From: Ignavibacteriaceae bacterium
Lineage (GTDB): Bacteria; Bacteroidota; Ignavibacteria; Ignavibacteriales; Ignavibacteriaceae
NCBI GenBank assembly: GCA_008933765.1
Contig: WBUK01000004.1
Coordinates: forward strand, 124,001 to 188,000
Direction of reading: 5' to 3'
Length of the DNA stretch: 64,000 bases
Shown here: positions 9,711 through 17,824 of the stretch, piece by piece
How the letters are laid out: each line of letters opens with the position of its first letter
Numbering within the stretch: position 1 is the stretch's first letter
Position numbers and translations under genes: made by a program
The notes under the pieces: model-generated
Told to the model about the DNA's origin: nothing
The model's input: the letters and a program-made list of their open reading frames with translations, nothing else
Databases searched by the model: none

Positions 9711-10674
9711 GTGCAGCACCGGGTGAAGTTTGTCTCATAAAATGCTCGCCCACTAAAACCGCCTTGCACCCCGCATCTCTTATTCTCTTTATATGTTCGG
9801 GGGCAGAAATCCCGCTTTCGGAAACCAGTGTTACACCTCTCGGAAGCAGTTTTGCAACAGTTTCAGTTGTATTCAGGTCGGTAACAAAGGTTTCCAAATC
9901 GCGGTTGTTCACACCAATCAATCCATTGAGCGAAAAATCTATTTTATCCAATTGCGAGGGTGTGTGAAGCTCCAGCAGCACTTCTAACCCTATTTTATAA
10001 GCAAAATGGGTCAGACGGGCAATTTCATCTTTCGTAAGGATTTCGGAAATCAGCAAAATAGCATCCGCTCCGTTTGCGTGCGCCTCTTCTATCTGCAGTT
10101 CGTCAATAATAAAATCCTTCCGCAGAATTGGCGCTGTTTTAAACCTTGCAATATCCTCCAAAAACCTAATTTCTCCCCGAAAAAACTGCCGGTCAGTCAG
10201 AACAGAAACCGCCGAAGCACCATTTCTCAAGTATTCACCCGCAATCGCCCGATGATCAAAATCCTCACGAATAATTCCTTTTGAAGGACTTGCCTTTTTA
10301 ACTTCTGCAATAATCGCAACACCCTTCGCTTCTCTGATCTTACCGATTAGGCTAAACTTTCTGAAATTGTTGTGCTCCCTTAAGTATGAATTTGCCTCTG
10401 CTCCCGTGACTGTATCCGTAAGCGTTAATCTGTTCAGATAAGGTGAAGTATCTCTCTTTTCGATAGGCTCTTTAGTCTGCAGAGAAGAATATTTCACAAC
10501 CGGCTCTGTAACAGGCTCAGACACTTGCCCCACAGCCGGCTCTGTAACAGGCTCGGACAATTGCCCTACAGCCGAATCTGAAGCATACCCCGAAATCCGC
10601 TCTACAGCCTTTTTTGCTCTAAGTCTTTCAACCTCTTGCTTTTTAACAGCAACAATTTTGTCAAGAATATTCAC
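9673..10674 (-). CDS. trpC: Indole-3-glycerol phosphate synthase
   Basis: Closes the indole ring from CdRP. Family blocks: IIAEVKKASPSKGII, PILRKDFIIDELQI, LIGVNNRDLETF and LVSESGI. I place the start at GTG 10672-10674 (VNILDKIVAVKKQEVERL), which overlaps the trpD stop as GTGA. An upstream in-frame start at 10761 would run 30 codons into trpD and is less likely. At 333 aa it is about 70 longer than usual. The excess lies after the first helix, where a 12-aa unit (VGQVSEPVTEPA, 36 bp) is tandemly repeated around 10495-10575. The insertion precedes the barrel, in a region that is variable in the family. Confidence 0.93.
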   Translation of the reverse strand: MNILDKIVAVKKQEVERLRAKKAVERISGYASDSAVGQLSEPVTEPAVGQVSEPVTEPVVKYSSLQTKEPIEKRDTSPYLNRLTLTDTVTGAEANSYLREHNNFRKFSLIGKIREAKGVAIIAEVKKASPSKGIIREDFDHRAIAGEYLRNGASAVSVLTDRQFFRGEIRFLEDIARFKTAPILRKDFIIDELQIEEAHANGADAILLISEILTKDEIARLTHFAYKIGLEVLLELHTPSQLDKIDFSLNGLIGVNNRDLETFVTDLNTTETVAKLLPRGVTLVSESGISAPEHIKRIRDAGCKAVLVGEHFMRQTSPGAALADMRKWCVTDN

Positions 10675-11690
10675 GCTGCTCTCGAGCTTATTTCTCTTAG
10701 TTTTGTCAGCTTTGCCAGCGCTTTGCCGCTTAAAAGTGAATCTTCCGCCATCTCTTTGCACACAATCAAATCATCAGATACACCCGCACTGTAGAGAGCC
10801 ATCGCCGAGTTTGCAACGGTAACATTAAACCTGTCATTTCGCTCGCCTGAACTTAAAATTTCATACAGAATTGCCGCATTTACCTCGGGGGTATCGCCGA
10901 TCAATGCAGAGATTTCAGCTTTACCGAATCCAAAATCACCCGGCAACAATTCAAATTCCCGCAACGGTTTTCCGGCGTTATACTCATAAACCACTGCGGG
11001 TTCGTCGAGCGTTAATTCGTCGCGCCTGTCGCCCGTGCAAATGAAACAAACCCTTTCCATCTCCAAATATTTTGCTGCTTCAGCCAGAAGTTTTGCCGAG
11101 CGGTTGTTGTAAACCCCTATTAACTGCTTTTTTGTACCGGCGGGGTTTGTGAGAGGTCCCAAAAGGTTGAATACGGTCTTCAAACCAAGCTCTTTACGAA
11201 CAACTGCAGCATACTTCATCGCCGGGTGGTAGTGGGGAGCAAACAAAAAACCGATCCCCGTTTCTTCAATCGCACGGACGGTTTGCTCCGGTGTTAAATC
11301 TATCCTTACGCCCAACTCAGCCAGCACATCGGCACTTCCGGAACGGCTGGAAACCGATTTATTGCCGTGTTTTGCAACTTTAACTCCTGCACCGGCAACC
11401 ACAAACGCCGCCGTGGTGGAAATGTTAAATGTGCCCGAGTCGTCCCCGCCCGTACCGCAAACATCGATTAAATTTGAAGTGTCATTGGCAACTTTCACGC
11501 TTTTTTCCCGCATTGCCTTTGCGAAACCGGCAATTTCAGCGGGGGTTTCACCCTTGCTTTTAAGCGCAATCAACAGTGCTGCCAACTGCGAGTTGTTTAC
11601 TGCCCCCGACATTATGTTATCCATTACGAAGTGAGCCTCGTTAACCGAAAGATCTTCCCTTCCGATTATTTTTTCAATAAACTGTTTCAT
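10671..11690 (-). CDS. trpD: Anthranilate phosphoribosyltransferase
   Basis: Transfers phosphoribose from PRPP to anthranilate. Diagnostic blocks are VCGTGGDDSGTFNIST, KHGNKSVSSRSGSADVLAELG and FNLLGPLTNP. I chose ATG 11688-11690 (MKQFIEKIIG), which gives 339 aa, the family length. The longer frame to 11729 begins inside a tandem copy of this same start region. The gene has no internal duplication, unlike trpE, C, F, B and A. It overlaps trpC by GTGA. Confidence 0.95.
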   Translation of the reverse strand: MKQFIEKIIGREDLSVNEAHFVMDNIMSGAVNNSQLAALLIALKSKGETPAEIAGFAKAMREKSVKVANDTSNLIDVCGTGGDDSGTFNISTTAAFVVAGAGVKVAKHGNKSVSSRSGSADVLAELGVRIDLTPEQTVRAIEETGIGFLFAPHYHPAMKYAAVVRKELGLKTVFNLLGPLTNPAGTKKQLIGVYNNRSAKLLAEAAKYLEMERVCFICTGDRRDELTLDEPAVVYEYNAGKPLREFELLPGDFGFGKAEISALIGDTPEVNAAILYEILSSGERNDRFNVTVANSAMALYSAGVSDDLIVCKEMAEDSLLSGKALAKLTKLREISSRAA

Positions 11691-11838
11691 TAATTGTCCG
11701 TTCTTACTTTGCTCAAAATAAACCCGCATTGCTGCTCTGTTATTTTTTCAATAGATTGTTTCATAAATAGTCCATTCTCGATATTCTCAAAATTAAACCG
11801 CATTCCCACCTGATTATTTTTTCAATAAATTGTCTCAT
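11690..11838 (-). repeat. Two extra tandem copies of the trpD 5' end
   Basis: ATG codons at 11838, 11764 and 11690 are each 74 bp apart and each begin a copy of the trpD N-terminal coding sequence (MRQFIEKII, MKQSIEKIT, MKQFIEKII). The first two copies are closed mini-ORFs of 25 and 24 codons (11838-11761, 11764-11690). The junctions are trpG/mini1 ATGA, mini1/mini2 ATGA and mini2/trpD TAATG, so a ribosome could pass along without a gap. The first mini-ORF contains one Trp codon. Confidence 0.85.
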
Positions 11839-12404
11839 AGTTGTGAAACCCAATTTTTAATTAACTGCTCGCCTGCGGTTGTAAGAATCGATTCGGGGTG
11901 AAATTGTATCCCCTCGATTGGGTATTTTTTGTGCCTGAGGCCCATTACTATCCCGTCTTCCGATCTTGCGGTTATTTCAAGCTCCTCGGGGAGCGTTTTT
12001 TCATCGATTATTAACGAGTGATACCGCGTTGCGGTGAAGTGTTGCTCAATGTTGGTGAAAACTCCTTTGCCGTCGTGGGTTATTTTCGATGTTTTACCGT
12101 GCATAAGCTCGGGAGCGTGCACCACATCTGCACCAAATTGTTCGCCGATTGTCTGGTGCCCCAAACATACCCCGAGAATCGGAATTTTATTCCCCAATCC
12201 TCGGATTACCTCCTGAGAAACGCCCGAGTCTTTCGGCTTGCCGGGTCCCGGTGAAATTAAAATGCCGTCGGGTTGCATTGCCGACACTTCATTTAACGAA
12301 ATTTCATCGTTCCTTTTCACCGTTACACTGTCGGAAAATTTTCCGACCAACTGAACGAGATTATATGTGAACGAATCGTAGTTGTCAATTACGAGAATTT
12401 TCAT
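11835..12404 (-). CDS. trpG: Anthranilate synthase glutamine amidotransferase subunit
   Basis: Supplies ammonia from glutamine to TrpE. It is a class I glutamine amidotransferase of 189 aa with nucleophile Cys80 (GVCLGHQTIG) and the His169/Glu171 pair (IQFHPESIL). The ISPGPGKP oxyanion block is present. The length is normal and there is no insertion. Its start overlaps the trpE end by 20 bp, so the two subunits are probably translationally coupled in equal amounts. The stop overlaps the first duplicated trpD start. Confidence 0.95.
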   Translation of the reverse strand: MKILVIDNYDSFTYNLVQLVGKFSDSVTVKRNDEISLNEVSAMQPDGILISPGPGKPKDSGVSQEVIRGLGNKIPILGVCLGHQTIGEQFGADVVHAPELMHGKTSKITHDGKGVFTNIEQHFTATRYHSLIIDEKTLPEELEITARSEDGIVMGLRHKKYPIEGIQFHPESILTTAGEQLIKNWVSQL

Positions 12405-14220
12405 CCAAAACCTCCGCTTGTTCCAACGCTTTTTTTAATGCTGCTGCTTTGTTGCGTATCTCTTTTGTTTCTAAATGGGGTTTGCTGTCGGCAACTATAC
12501 CCGCACCTGCCTGCCAGTTGATTTTGCCGTTTCTTGCGAAAAGGGTGCGAATGGCGATGCAAACATCCAAATTGCCGGAGAAATCGATGTAACCAACCGC
12601 ACCGGCGTAAACATTTCTTTTTTCGTTTTCATATTGTGAAATCAGCTCCATTGCCCGTATTTTTGGTGCTCCGCTTACTGTGCCGGCGGGGAAGCAAGAT
12701 TTTAGTGCGTCGATGCAGTCTTTGTTTTTGTCTAATTTTCCTTCAACTTGTGAAACGATGTGCATAACATGTGAAAATCTGTGAATTTTCATGTTTTCGG
12801 TCAGGTTTACCGTGCCAATTTCTGAGACTTTGCCCACATCGTTGCGGGCTAAATCGACAAGCATAACATGTTCGGCGATTTCTTTGGGGTCGTTCATCAG
12901 ATTTTCTTCCAGCTTTTTATCCTGTTCGGGGGTTTCACCGCGCCTGCGTGTGCCTGCAATCGGCATCACTTCCACTTTGTTGTCCTTTACTTTAACTAAG
13001 TTTTCAGGGGAAGTGCCGATAATAGTAAGCCCTTCGTTAAACTCTAAAAAGTACATGTAAGGTGAAGGGTTGATAATTCGAAGCGCACGGTAAACATTGA
13101 ACAAATCGCCCGAATAGCCGGCAGTAAACCTTTTTGAAAGAACAATTTGGAAGATTTCACCCTCGATAATATTGGTTTTGCATTTTTCAATCAGTGCGTG
13201 AAGTGCTTCATCGGAAATGCTTTCTTCAATTTCCTGCTGAAATTTGAAGCCCTCAGGGGCTTTTAAAGGTGCTGAAAGGGCTTTTCTTATCTCTTTGATT
13301 TTTGCTTTTGCGCAGTTGTAGGCGGCGGTGTTTTGTGTCTCTTTCTTTTCGCTTTCAACTTCTGCTGCCTCCGTGGTACGGATGGCGGAGGTGTTTTGTG
13401 TCTCTTTTGCTGCCTCTGTGGTACGGATGGCGGAGGTGTTTTGTGTTTTAACAGCTGCGTTCGAAATTATTATCATCTGGTGTTTAAAATGATCGAAAGC
13501 TATAACAGTTTCATAAACACCAAGAATTGAGTCAGGAGTCTCTTGAAGCTTCTTCAAAATTTCCGGTGCTGTTTCTCCGGGAATTTCTCCTGCTGTTTCT
13601 CCGGGAATTTCCGGTGTTGAAATTGAATTTTCAACGGCTTTTAGTTCGGGAAACTTTGCGTTCGCTTTTCTTCCTGCTGTTTCGATAGTTTCTCCGTGCA
13701 AACCGTTTGCAGGTTTTACGCTCGGTTCAATCAGTGAAATATTTTCGTACCCGATAAATCCAACCGTTCCGCCGGTAAATGAGGGTAATTCAGGAAGTGT
13801 CGGGTGTTTACGGGTATGCAAATCTTTTTTTAACAAATCGAATATACTGCCTGTTGTAAAAGTTGTTTCAGGCAGCAGCTGTTCTCTTGTCGCAGATGGT
13901 TGCAAATCTTCATTAATAAAAGCAACGGCGCTGTTGTTTTCCGGTAAACCGGCTGTCGAATGGGTTGCCACTTTACTGTAATCACAAATTTTAATCGATT
14001 CTCCGGCATTTGAAATCACTTTAACGGGATCGATCCCGATGAAGGAATACCTTCCAAGACTCTCTTTTCCCTCAACTGTTTCCAAAAGGAAGCTAACCCT
14101 TCCGCTCTCCCGAAGCCGTAAATACGCCGAAACAGGTGTGTAAAGATCTGCTGTCATCTTTTCATACACCGGAATATAATCGTAAGTGTTTGCTAATTCC
14201 AAAAATTGTTCCAAAGTCAT
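12385..14220 (-). CDS. trpE: Anthranilate synthase component I with repeat insertions
   Basis: Converts chorismate plus ammonia to anthranilate, the first committed step. The feedback-site motif is SFLLETVEG near the N-terminus (usually LLES). The chorismate-binding half has GTSPENLVKV, PIAGTRRRGETPEQD, LVDLARNDVGKVSE and FPAGTVSGAPKIRAMELI. At 611 aa it is about 100 longer than typical. Two repetitive segments lie in the linker between the N-terminal and chorismate-binding parts: an 8-aa unit (PGETAGEI, around 13555-13620) and a 15-aa unit (ETQNTSAIRTTEAA, 45 bp, around 13326-13455). The catalytic domain itself is uninterrupted, so the enzyme is probably active. First structural gene, downstream of the attenuator. 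Confidence 0.95.
   Translation of the reverse strand: MTLEQFLELANTYDYIPVYEKMTADLYTPVSAYLRLRESGRVSFLLETVEGKESLGRYSFIGIDPVKVISNAGESIKICDYSKVATHSTAGLPENNSAVAFINEDLQPSATREQLLPETTFTTGSIFDLLKKDLHTRKHPTLPELPSFTGGTVGFIGYENISLIEPSVKPANGLHGETIETAGRKANAKFPELKAVENSISTPEIPGETAGEIPGETAPEILKKLQETPDSILGVYETVIAFDHFKHQMIIISNAAVKTQNTSAIRTTEAAKETQNTSAIRTTEAAEVESEKKETQNTAAYNCAKAKIKEIRKALSAPLKAPEGFKFQQEIEESISDEALHALIEKCKTNIIEGEIFQIVLSKRFTAGYSGDLFNVYRALRIINPSPYMYFLEFNEGLTIIGTSPENLVKVKDNKVEVMPIAGTRRRGETPEQDKKLEENLMNDPKEIAEHVMLVDLARNDVGKVSEIGTVNLTENMKIHRFSHVMHIVSQVEGKLDKNKDCIDALKSCFPAGTVSGAPKIRAMELISQYENEKRNVYAGAVGYIDFSGNLDVCIAIRTLFARNGKINWQAGAGIVADSKPHLETKEIRNKAAALKKALEQAEVLDENSRN
13326..13455 (-). repeat. 45-bp tandem repeat in trpE
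   Basis: About 2.5 copies of a 45-bp unit beginning gctgcctccgtggtacgg. Each unit contains the inverted repeat CCTCCG...CGGAGG. The unit encodes 15 aa in frame. Confidence 0.8.
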
Positions 14221-14372
14221 TTTTCTTTTATTTTTGTTACTAATTACTGCTTTTATTCAACTCAACTACCCAAAAGCGCTTTTTCACTGCTAATAACTGA
14301 CACCCGAAAACCCCTATAAACTGAAAACCACTAATTGCTACAAATCAAAACCACTAAATACTGAAAACTGCA

Positions 14373-14404
14373 TAAAAAAAGCCCTTCTCGGTGAGAAGGG
14401 CTTT
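14373..14404 (-). terminator. trp attenuator terminator
   Basis: On the minus strand AAAGCCCTTCTC, loop ACC, GAGAAGGGCTTT form a 12-bp stem, followed by a run of T (GGGCTTTTTTATG). It lies about 50 nt after the leader peptide stop and 153 nt before trpE, so it would stop transcription before the structural genes. A smaller stem TCCCG/CGGGA at 14412-14427 sits between leader ORF and terminator. Its 3' side (AAGCGGG) could alternatively pair with CCCTT of the terminator as an antiterminator. Confidence 0.85.
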
Positions 14405-14454
14405 AAATTCAGTATCCCGCTTAAACGGGAAAAAAGACACACATCACCGCACAA

Positions 14455-14538
14455 TTATTGGAGGAAGTGCCACCACCACCAATTCAAACCGTTTCCGGCT
14501 GTGCGATTTGCTATGTTTGTCTCAATTCTAAAATTCAT
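14455..14538 (-). CDS. trpL: trp operon leader peptide with four consecutive Trp
   Basis: A 27-codon ORF starts ATG at 14536-14538 and ends TAA at 14455-14457. Residues 20-23 are four consecutive Trp codons (NWWWWHFLQ, TGG x4 at 14470-14481). With the terminator 50 nt downstream and trpE beyond it, this is the arrangement of ribosome-mediated attenuation: ribosomes stalled at the Trp codons when Trp-tRNA is scarce would prevent terminator formation. Four adjacent Trp codons in a 27-codon frame are very unlikely by chance. No Shine-Dalgarno site is visible. Confidence 0.88.
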   Translation of the reverse strand: MNFRIETNIANRTAGNGLNWWWWHFLQ

Positions 14539-14544
14539 GTGCGC

Positions 14545-14574
14545 AAAATAGTTATTTAAATCAATACAATGCAA
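14545..14574 (-). promoter_or_regulatory. Possible trp operon promoter
   Basis: On the minus strand TTGCAT (14569-14574) and TATTTT (14545-14550) are 18 bp apart. If used, transcription would begin almost at the leader peptide ATG, making it nearly leaderless. The -7 element is not an exact TAnnTTTG, so the assignment is tentative. Confidence 0.3.
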
Positions 14575-14673
14575 GAGGATTAATAAATGACCAATAAATT
14601 TTTACTACTTTCAACCAATATGTGGGCGAGGTATCTTCACAATAAACTGTTCACCCTCAATATCATTAAAAAC

Positions 14674-14982
14674 TCAATATTTGGCTGAGCGCTGATAGCC
14701 CTCAAAATCCTTGCTGCTGAGGTAATCGGTGCCGCCAATAAAGTTTCCGAAAAAAGATACGGCTTTTATGCAAAAAACCGGACGATATTTCTGAGGATTT
14801 TTTCCAAAAACCAACAATCCCCCCAATTTTAATTTGCCATCTTTCATAATATTCAAATTATGAAGCAAAATTTCATCCGGCTCCCCAATTTCGTCGTTTT
14901 CTGATTTAAGAATCTTAGCCATATAAGCTTTAACTTTTGAAATATCTATATCTTTGTATGAAGTATCCTTGAGAGAAAATAT
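14674..14982 (-). pseudogene. Remnant of an AlbA_2/RecG-like ATP-binding regulator
   Basis: The frame encodes DTSYKDIDISKVKAY, then (from an internal Met at 14922) LLHNLNIMKDGKLKLGGLLV, FGKNPQKYRPVFCIKAV and a segment ending SKDFEGYQ. This matches the central region of the Schlafen-AlbA_2 / 'ATP-dependent helicase RecG-like' regulators, which are normally 400-500 aa. The frame is closed by stops at both ends and neither terminal domain is present nearby. It is a decayed fragment directly upstream of the trp leader. An 82-aa product from the internal Met is possible but improbable. Confidence 0.6.
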
Positions 14983-15505
14983 TCAATCCAACTCTGTTTC
15001 TGTCATTATTTGAATATCTCAAAATTTTAAAAATCTTGATTGTTTAACATACCTTTTGTCAGATCTTACCGTTTTACTCACTTTTTTTACCCAATTTTTC
15101 TTTGACTAATTGCTCCTTACATGAAAGTAAGCAGTGTATGTTATAAAGTAAACTTCAAATAATATTTTAGGCAGAACAATTACAATCAACCACCCAAAAT
15201 AAACAAAAAACTCAATATCTAAAAAAACCTTCCTACAACATTTTTTAGAACCATTCTTCATTCTCTGTATTCGTAAAATAAAATTATTGTTTATATATAC
15301 ATTGTTAATTTACGAATCTTTAGCAATAAAGCAGTTAGCCCCGGGTTTATTTTGCTATGGGACTGTTTCAATTACAGAATCTTCAGCAGCAAACAATTAA
15401 GCCCGGATTTCTATTGCGAAAAAGGACTGTTTCAATTACAGAATCTTTAGCAACAACCAATTAGATTTCGTTAAACTTATTAACAGAGATACCAACGGAG
15501 AAAAA
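14983..15505. other. AT-rich intergenic region with 64-bp repeat
   Basis: No gene is visible. The right part contains 2.5-3 diverged copies of a 63-64 bp unit. The segment gaatctttagcaa starts at 15314, 15378 and 15441, and is followed by an (a)gcccggatt-like block. The last copy ends about 35 bp before the M3 peptidase start. Confidence 0.7.
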
Positions 15506-17410
15506 ATGAAGATCAAACAAAATTTGATTCTCTTACTTTTGTTCGGGTTTTTCTTCGCACCTGCTTTTGCGCAGGATGCTGAAATCCCCGACTACTCAAC
15601 CACACCCAGAGATAAAGTTCCCGACCAGTATAAATGGAAAATTTCTGACATTTATGCGAACGACCAACTCTGGAGCGCCGATAAAGACGAAGTTACCAAA
15701 CTTCTTGATGAAATTCAGAAAAAAGCACCGGATTGGACAACCTCCGCCGCTAAAATGCTTGAAATGTATAAGTTAACCGACAAATTAAGCATGAAACTTT
15801 TCAGAATATACAGCTATGCACAGCGTCAGTTCGATATGGAAATGTCCAACAGTAAATTCAACAAAATGAAGGGCGAAGTGCAGGCAATGTATGTAGATAT
15901 CTCGATGAAACTCAATTTTATCGATGATGACCTTCTGAAAATGGACGAGAAAAAACTACTCGGCTATTTTGAGTCGGAAAAAGGGCTTGCACCTTACAAA
16001 TTTGGAGTTGAAGAGCTTCTTCGCTCGAAACAGCACAAACTCCCATTAGCGGAGGAGAAATTGATGTCACTTACGGGGCTTTATTCCTCGAACATCTCTG
16101 AAGCGGCTACAATTCTGAATGATGTGGAAGTGCCGGCACCTACGGTGAAATTCAGCGACGGCAACGAAGTTGAACTTAACTATGCCAACTATTACAAATA
16201 CCGCGCCTCTAAAAATCCGGCGGACAGGGAACTTGCTTTCAGCGAATATTTCAACAATCAGAAAAAATTTGAAGGCACTTTTGCCATTTTGTTCGACGGC
16301 GGAATGAAGATAGACCTCTTCAACGCACGCGCAAGAAACTTCAAAAGCTGCCTGCAGGCAAGGCTTTTTGAGGACAACATCGATACCACAGTTTACTATA
16401 ACATGATCGATCAAATCCACAAAAACCTCCCCTCGCTGCACAAATACCTCAAACTGAAGCAAAAAATGCTCGGGTTGCCCGTTCTGAAATACACCGACCT
16501 TTGGGCTTCTGCGGTTAAAAGCGTAACTAAACTTTACACCTACAACCAGGCAAAAGAAATGGTGCAGGAAGCAACTAAACTCTTAGGGCCCGAATATGCT
16601 TCCGGGCTAAAAGAAGCGTTCAACAACGGATGGGTGGATGTATATCCCAACAAAGATAAGCAAAGCGGTGCCTACTCCGATGCACTTTATGATGTGCACC
16701 CGTATGTTAAAATGAATTACGACGGTGACTACAGCAATGTTTCAACCCTGGCTCACGAGCTTGGCCATGCAATGCACTCATGGTTAACTAATAAGTACCA
16801 GCCCTATTCGCACTCGAATTACACAACATTTCTGGCGGAGATTGCATCAACTTTCAACGAAAATATGCTGACTGAATATCTGCTAAACAACGAAACAGAC
16901 GATAATCTTAAACTTTTCATTATCGATCAGTTTTTGGAAAGAGCAAGGCAAACCATTTTCAGGCAGGCACTTTTTGCAGAATTCGAGCTTGCTATGCACC
17001 AAATGGTCGAGCAGGGTAACACCCTAACCGCCGAGTGGCTGAACAACAAATATTTAGAACTTACCCGGGAATATTACGGACACGATAAAGGCGTAACACA
17101 GGTTGAGGATTTTATAGAAATTGAATGGAGCAAAATACCCCATTTCTTCTATAATTTCTATGTTTTTCAATACAGCACGGGCTTTATTTCAGCGATGGCG
17201 CTTTCGGAAAATGTCATCACCGGAAAGCCGAACGCAGTTGATAAATATCTGGGCATGCTAAAGGCCGGGAACAGTGATTATTCGATTAAATTGCTTCAAA
17301 ATGCGGGCGTGGATATGATGACAGCCGAACCCTACGATGCAGCCTTCAAGCGATTTGACGATTTAGTTGCTGAAATGGAAAAAATCTACGAAAGAGTAAG
17401 CAAAAAATAG
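15506..17410 (+). CDS. pepF: Oligoendopeptidase F-like M3 metallopeptidase, exported
   Basis: Zinc metallopeptidase cleaving short peptides. Signal peptide at residues 1-22 (LILLLLFGFFFAPAFAQ), unusual for PepF, which is usually cytoplasmic, so this enzyme likely acts in the periplasm. The zinc site HELGH is at residues 417-421, and the third ligand is probably in the Glu-rich segment AEIASTFNENML downstream. The 634-aa length is normal for the family plus a signal sequence. The ATG follows AACGGAG. The next gene is convergent, with a shared terminator at 17696-17741. Confidence 0.92.
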   Translation: MKIKQNLILLLLFGFFFAPAFAQDAEIPDYSTTPRDKVPDQYKWKISDIYANDQLWSADKDEVTKLLDEIQKKAPDWTTSAAKMLEMYKLTDKLSMKLFRIYSYAQRQFDMEMSNSKFNKMKGEVQAMYVDISMKLNFIDDDLLKMDEKKLLGYFESEKGLAPYKFGVEELLRSKQHKLPLAEEKLMSLTGLYSSNISEAATILNDVEVPAPTVKFSDGNEVELNYANYYKYRASKNPADRELAFSEYFNNQKKFEGTFAILFDGGMKIDLFNARARNFKSCLQARLFEDNIDTTVYYNMIDQIHKNLPSLHKYLKLKQKMLGLPVLKYTDLWASAVKSVTKLYTYNQAKEMVQEATKLLGPEYASGLKEAFNNGWVDVYPNKDKQSGAYSDALYDVHPYVKMNYDGDYSNVSTLAHELGHAMHSWLTNKYQPYSHSNYTTFLAEIASTFNENMLTEYLLNNETDDNLKLFIIDQFLERARQTIFRQALFAEFELAMHQMVEQGNTLTAEWLNNKYLELTREYYGHDKGVTQVEDFIEIEWSKIPHFFYNFYVFQYSTGFISAMALSENVITGKPNAVDKYLGMLKAGNSDYSIKLLQNAGVDMMTAEPYDAAFKRFDDLVAEMEKIYERVSKK

Positions 17411-17463
17411 GATTATTAGTTTTGGCAGGGTTATCAGTTTTAGGCAATTGGTTAGTTGAGCAT

Positions 17464-17640
17464 TTTACTTCATAATTTGCAGTGAAGTGTCGGAAATTGT
17501 TGCTTTTAACTGTTCAATTAGCCGAATAGTTTACTTCATAATTTATAGTGAAGTGGCGGCAATTGTTGCTTTTAACTGTTCAATTAGCCGAATAGTTTAC
17601 TTCATAATTTATAGTGAAGTGGCGGCAACCGTAACCTGTG
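17464..17640. repeat. 66-bp tandem repeat
   Basis: The segment tttacttcataattt begins at 17464, 17530 and 17596, i.e. exactly 66 bp apart, with high identity between copies. Non-coding, in the convergent gap between the M3 peptidase and aspS. Confidence 0.9.
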
Positions 17641-17695
17641 ACTGATGAATTTGTCGAATTTGCTGAAAACACGCATATTCGTAAGCGTATAAAAC

Positions 17696-17741
17696 AAAAA
17701 GAGGCTGTCTGATATTTTGTATCGGATCAGCCTCTTTTTTT
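17696..17741. terminator. Bidirectional terminator, GAGGCTG family
   Basis: Stem AAAAAGAGGCTG...CAGCCTCTTTTTTT with an inner CTGATA/TATCGG arm. T-runs lie on both strands, between convergent genes. The same core (gaggctgtctgatattttg) recurs at 25126-25172 and a variant at 23396-23442. Confidence 0.88.
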
Positions 17742-17824
17742 CTAACTCTTAACCTTTAGGTATAATTGTAAAGGTTTCCCAAAGGTTTATCACCAACTTT
17801 TTCTCATCATCTCAGTTAAGTTTA

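Noticed and set aside
10675..10761. Longer trpC start at 10761
   Set aside because: It would overlap trpD by 91 bp; the GTGA junction at 10674 fits the operon's coupling style better.
11691..11729. Longer trpD start at 11729
   Set aside because: The extra residues come from a tandem copy of the trpD start read in another frame.
5667..14220. Inteins in the Trp enzymes
   Set aside because: The extra segments are short, repetitive and lack splicing motifs (no N-terminal Cys/Ser block, no HN/Cys at the end).
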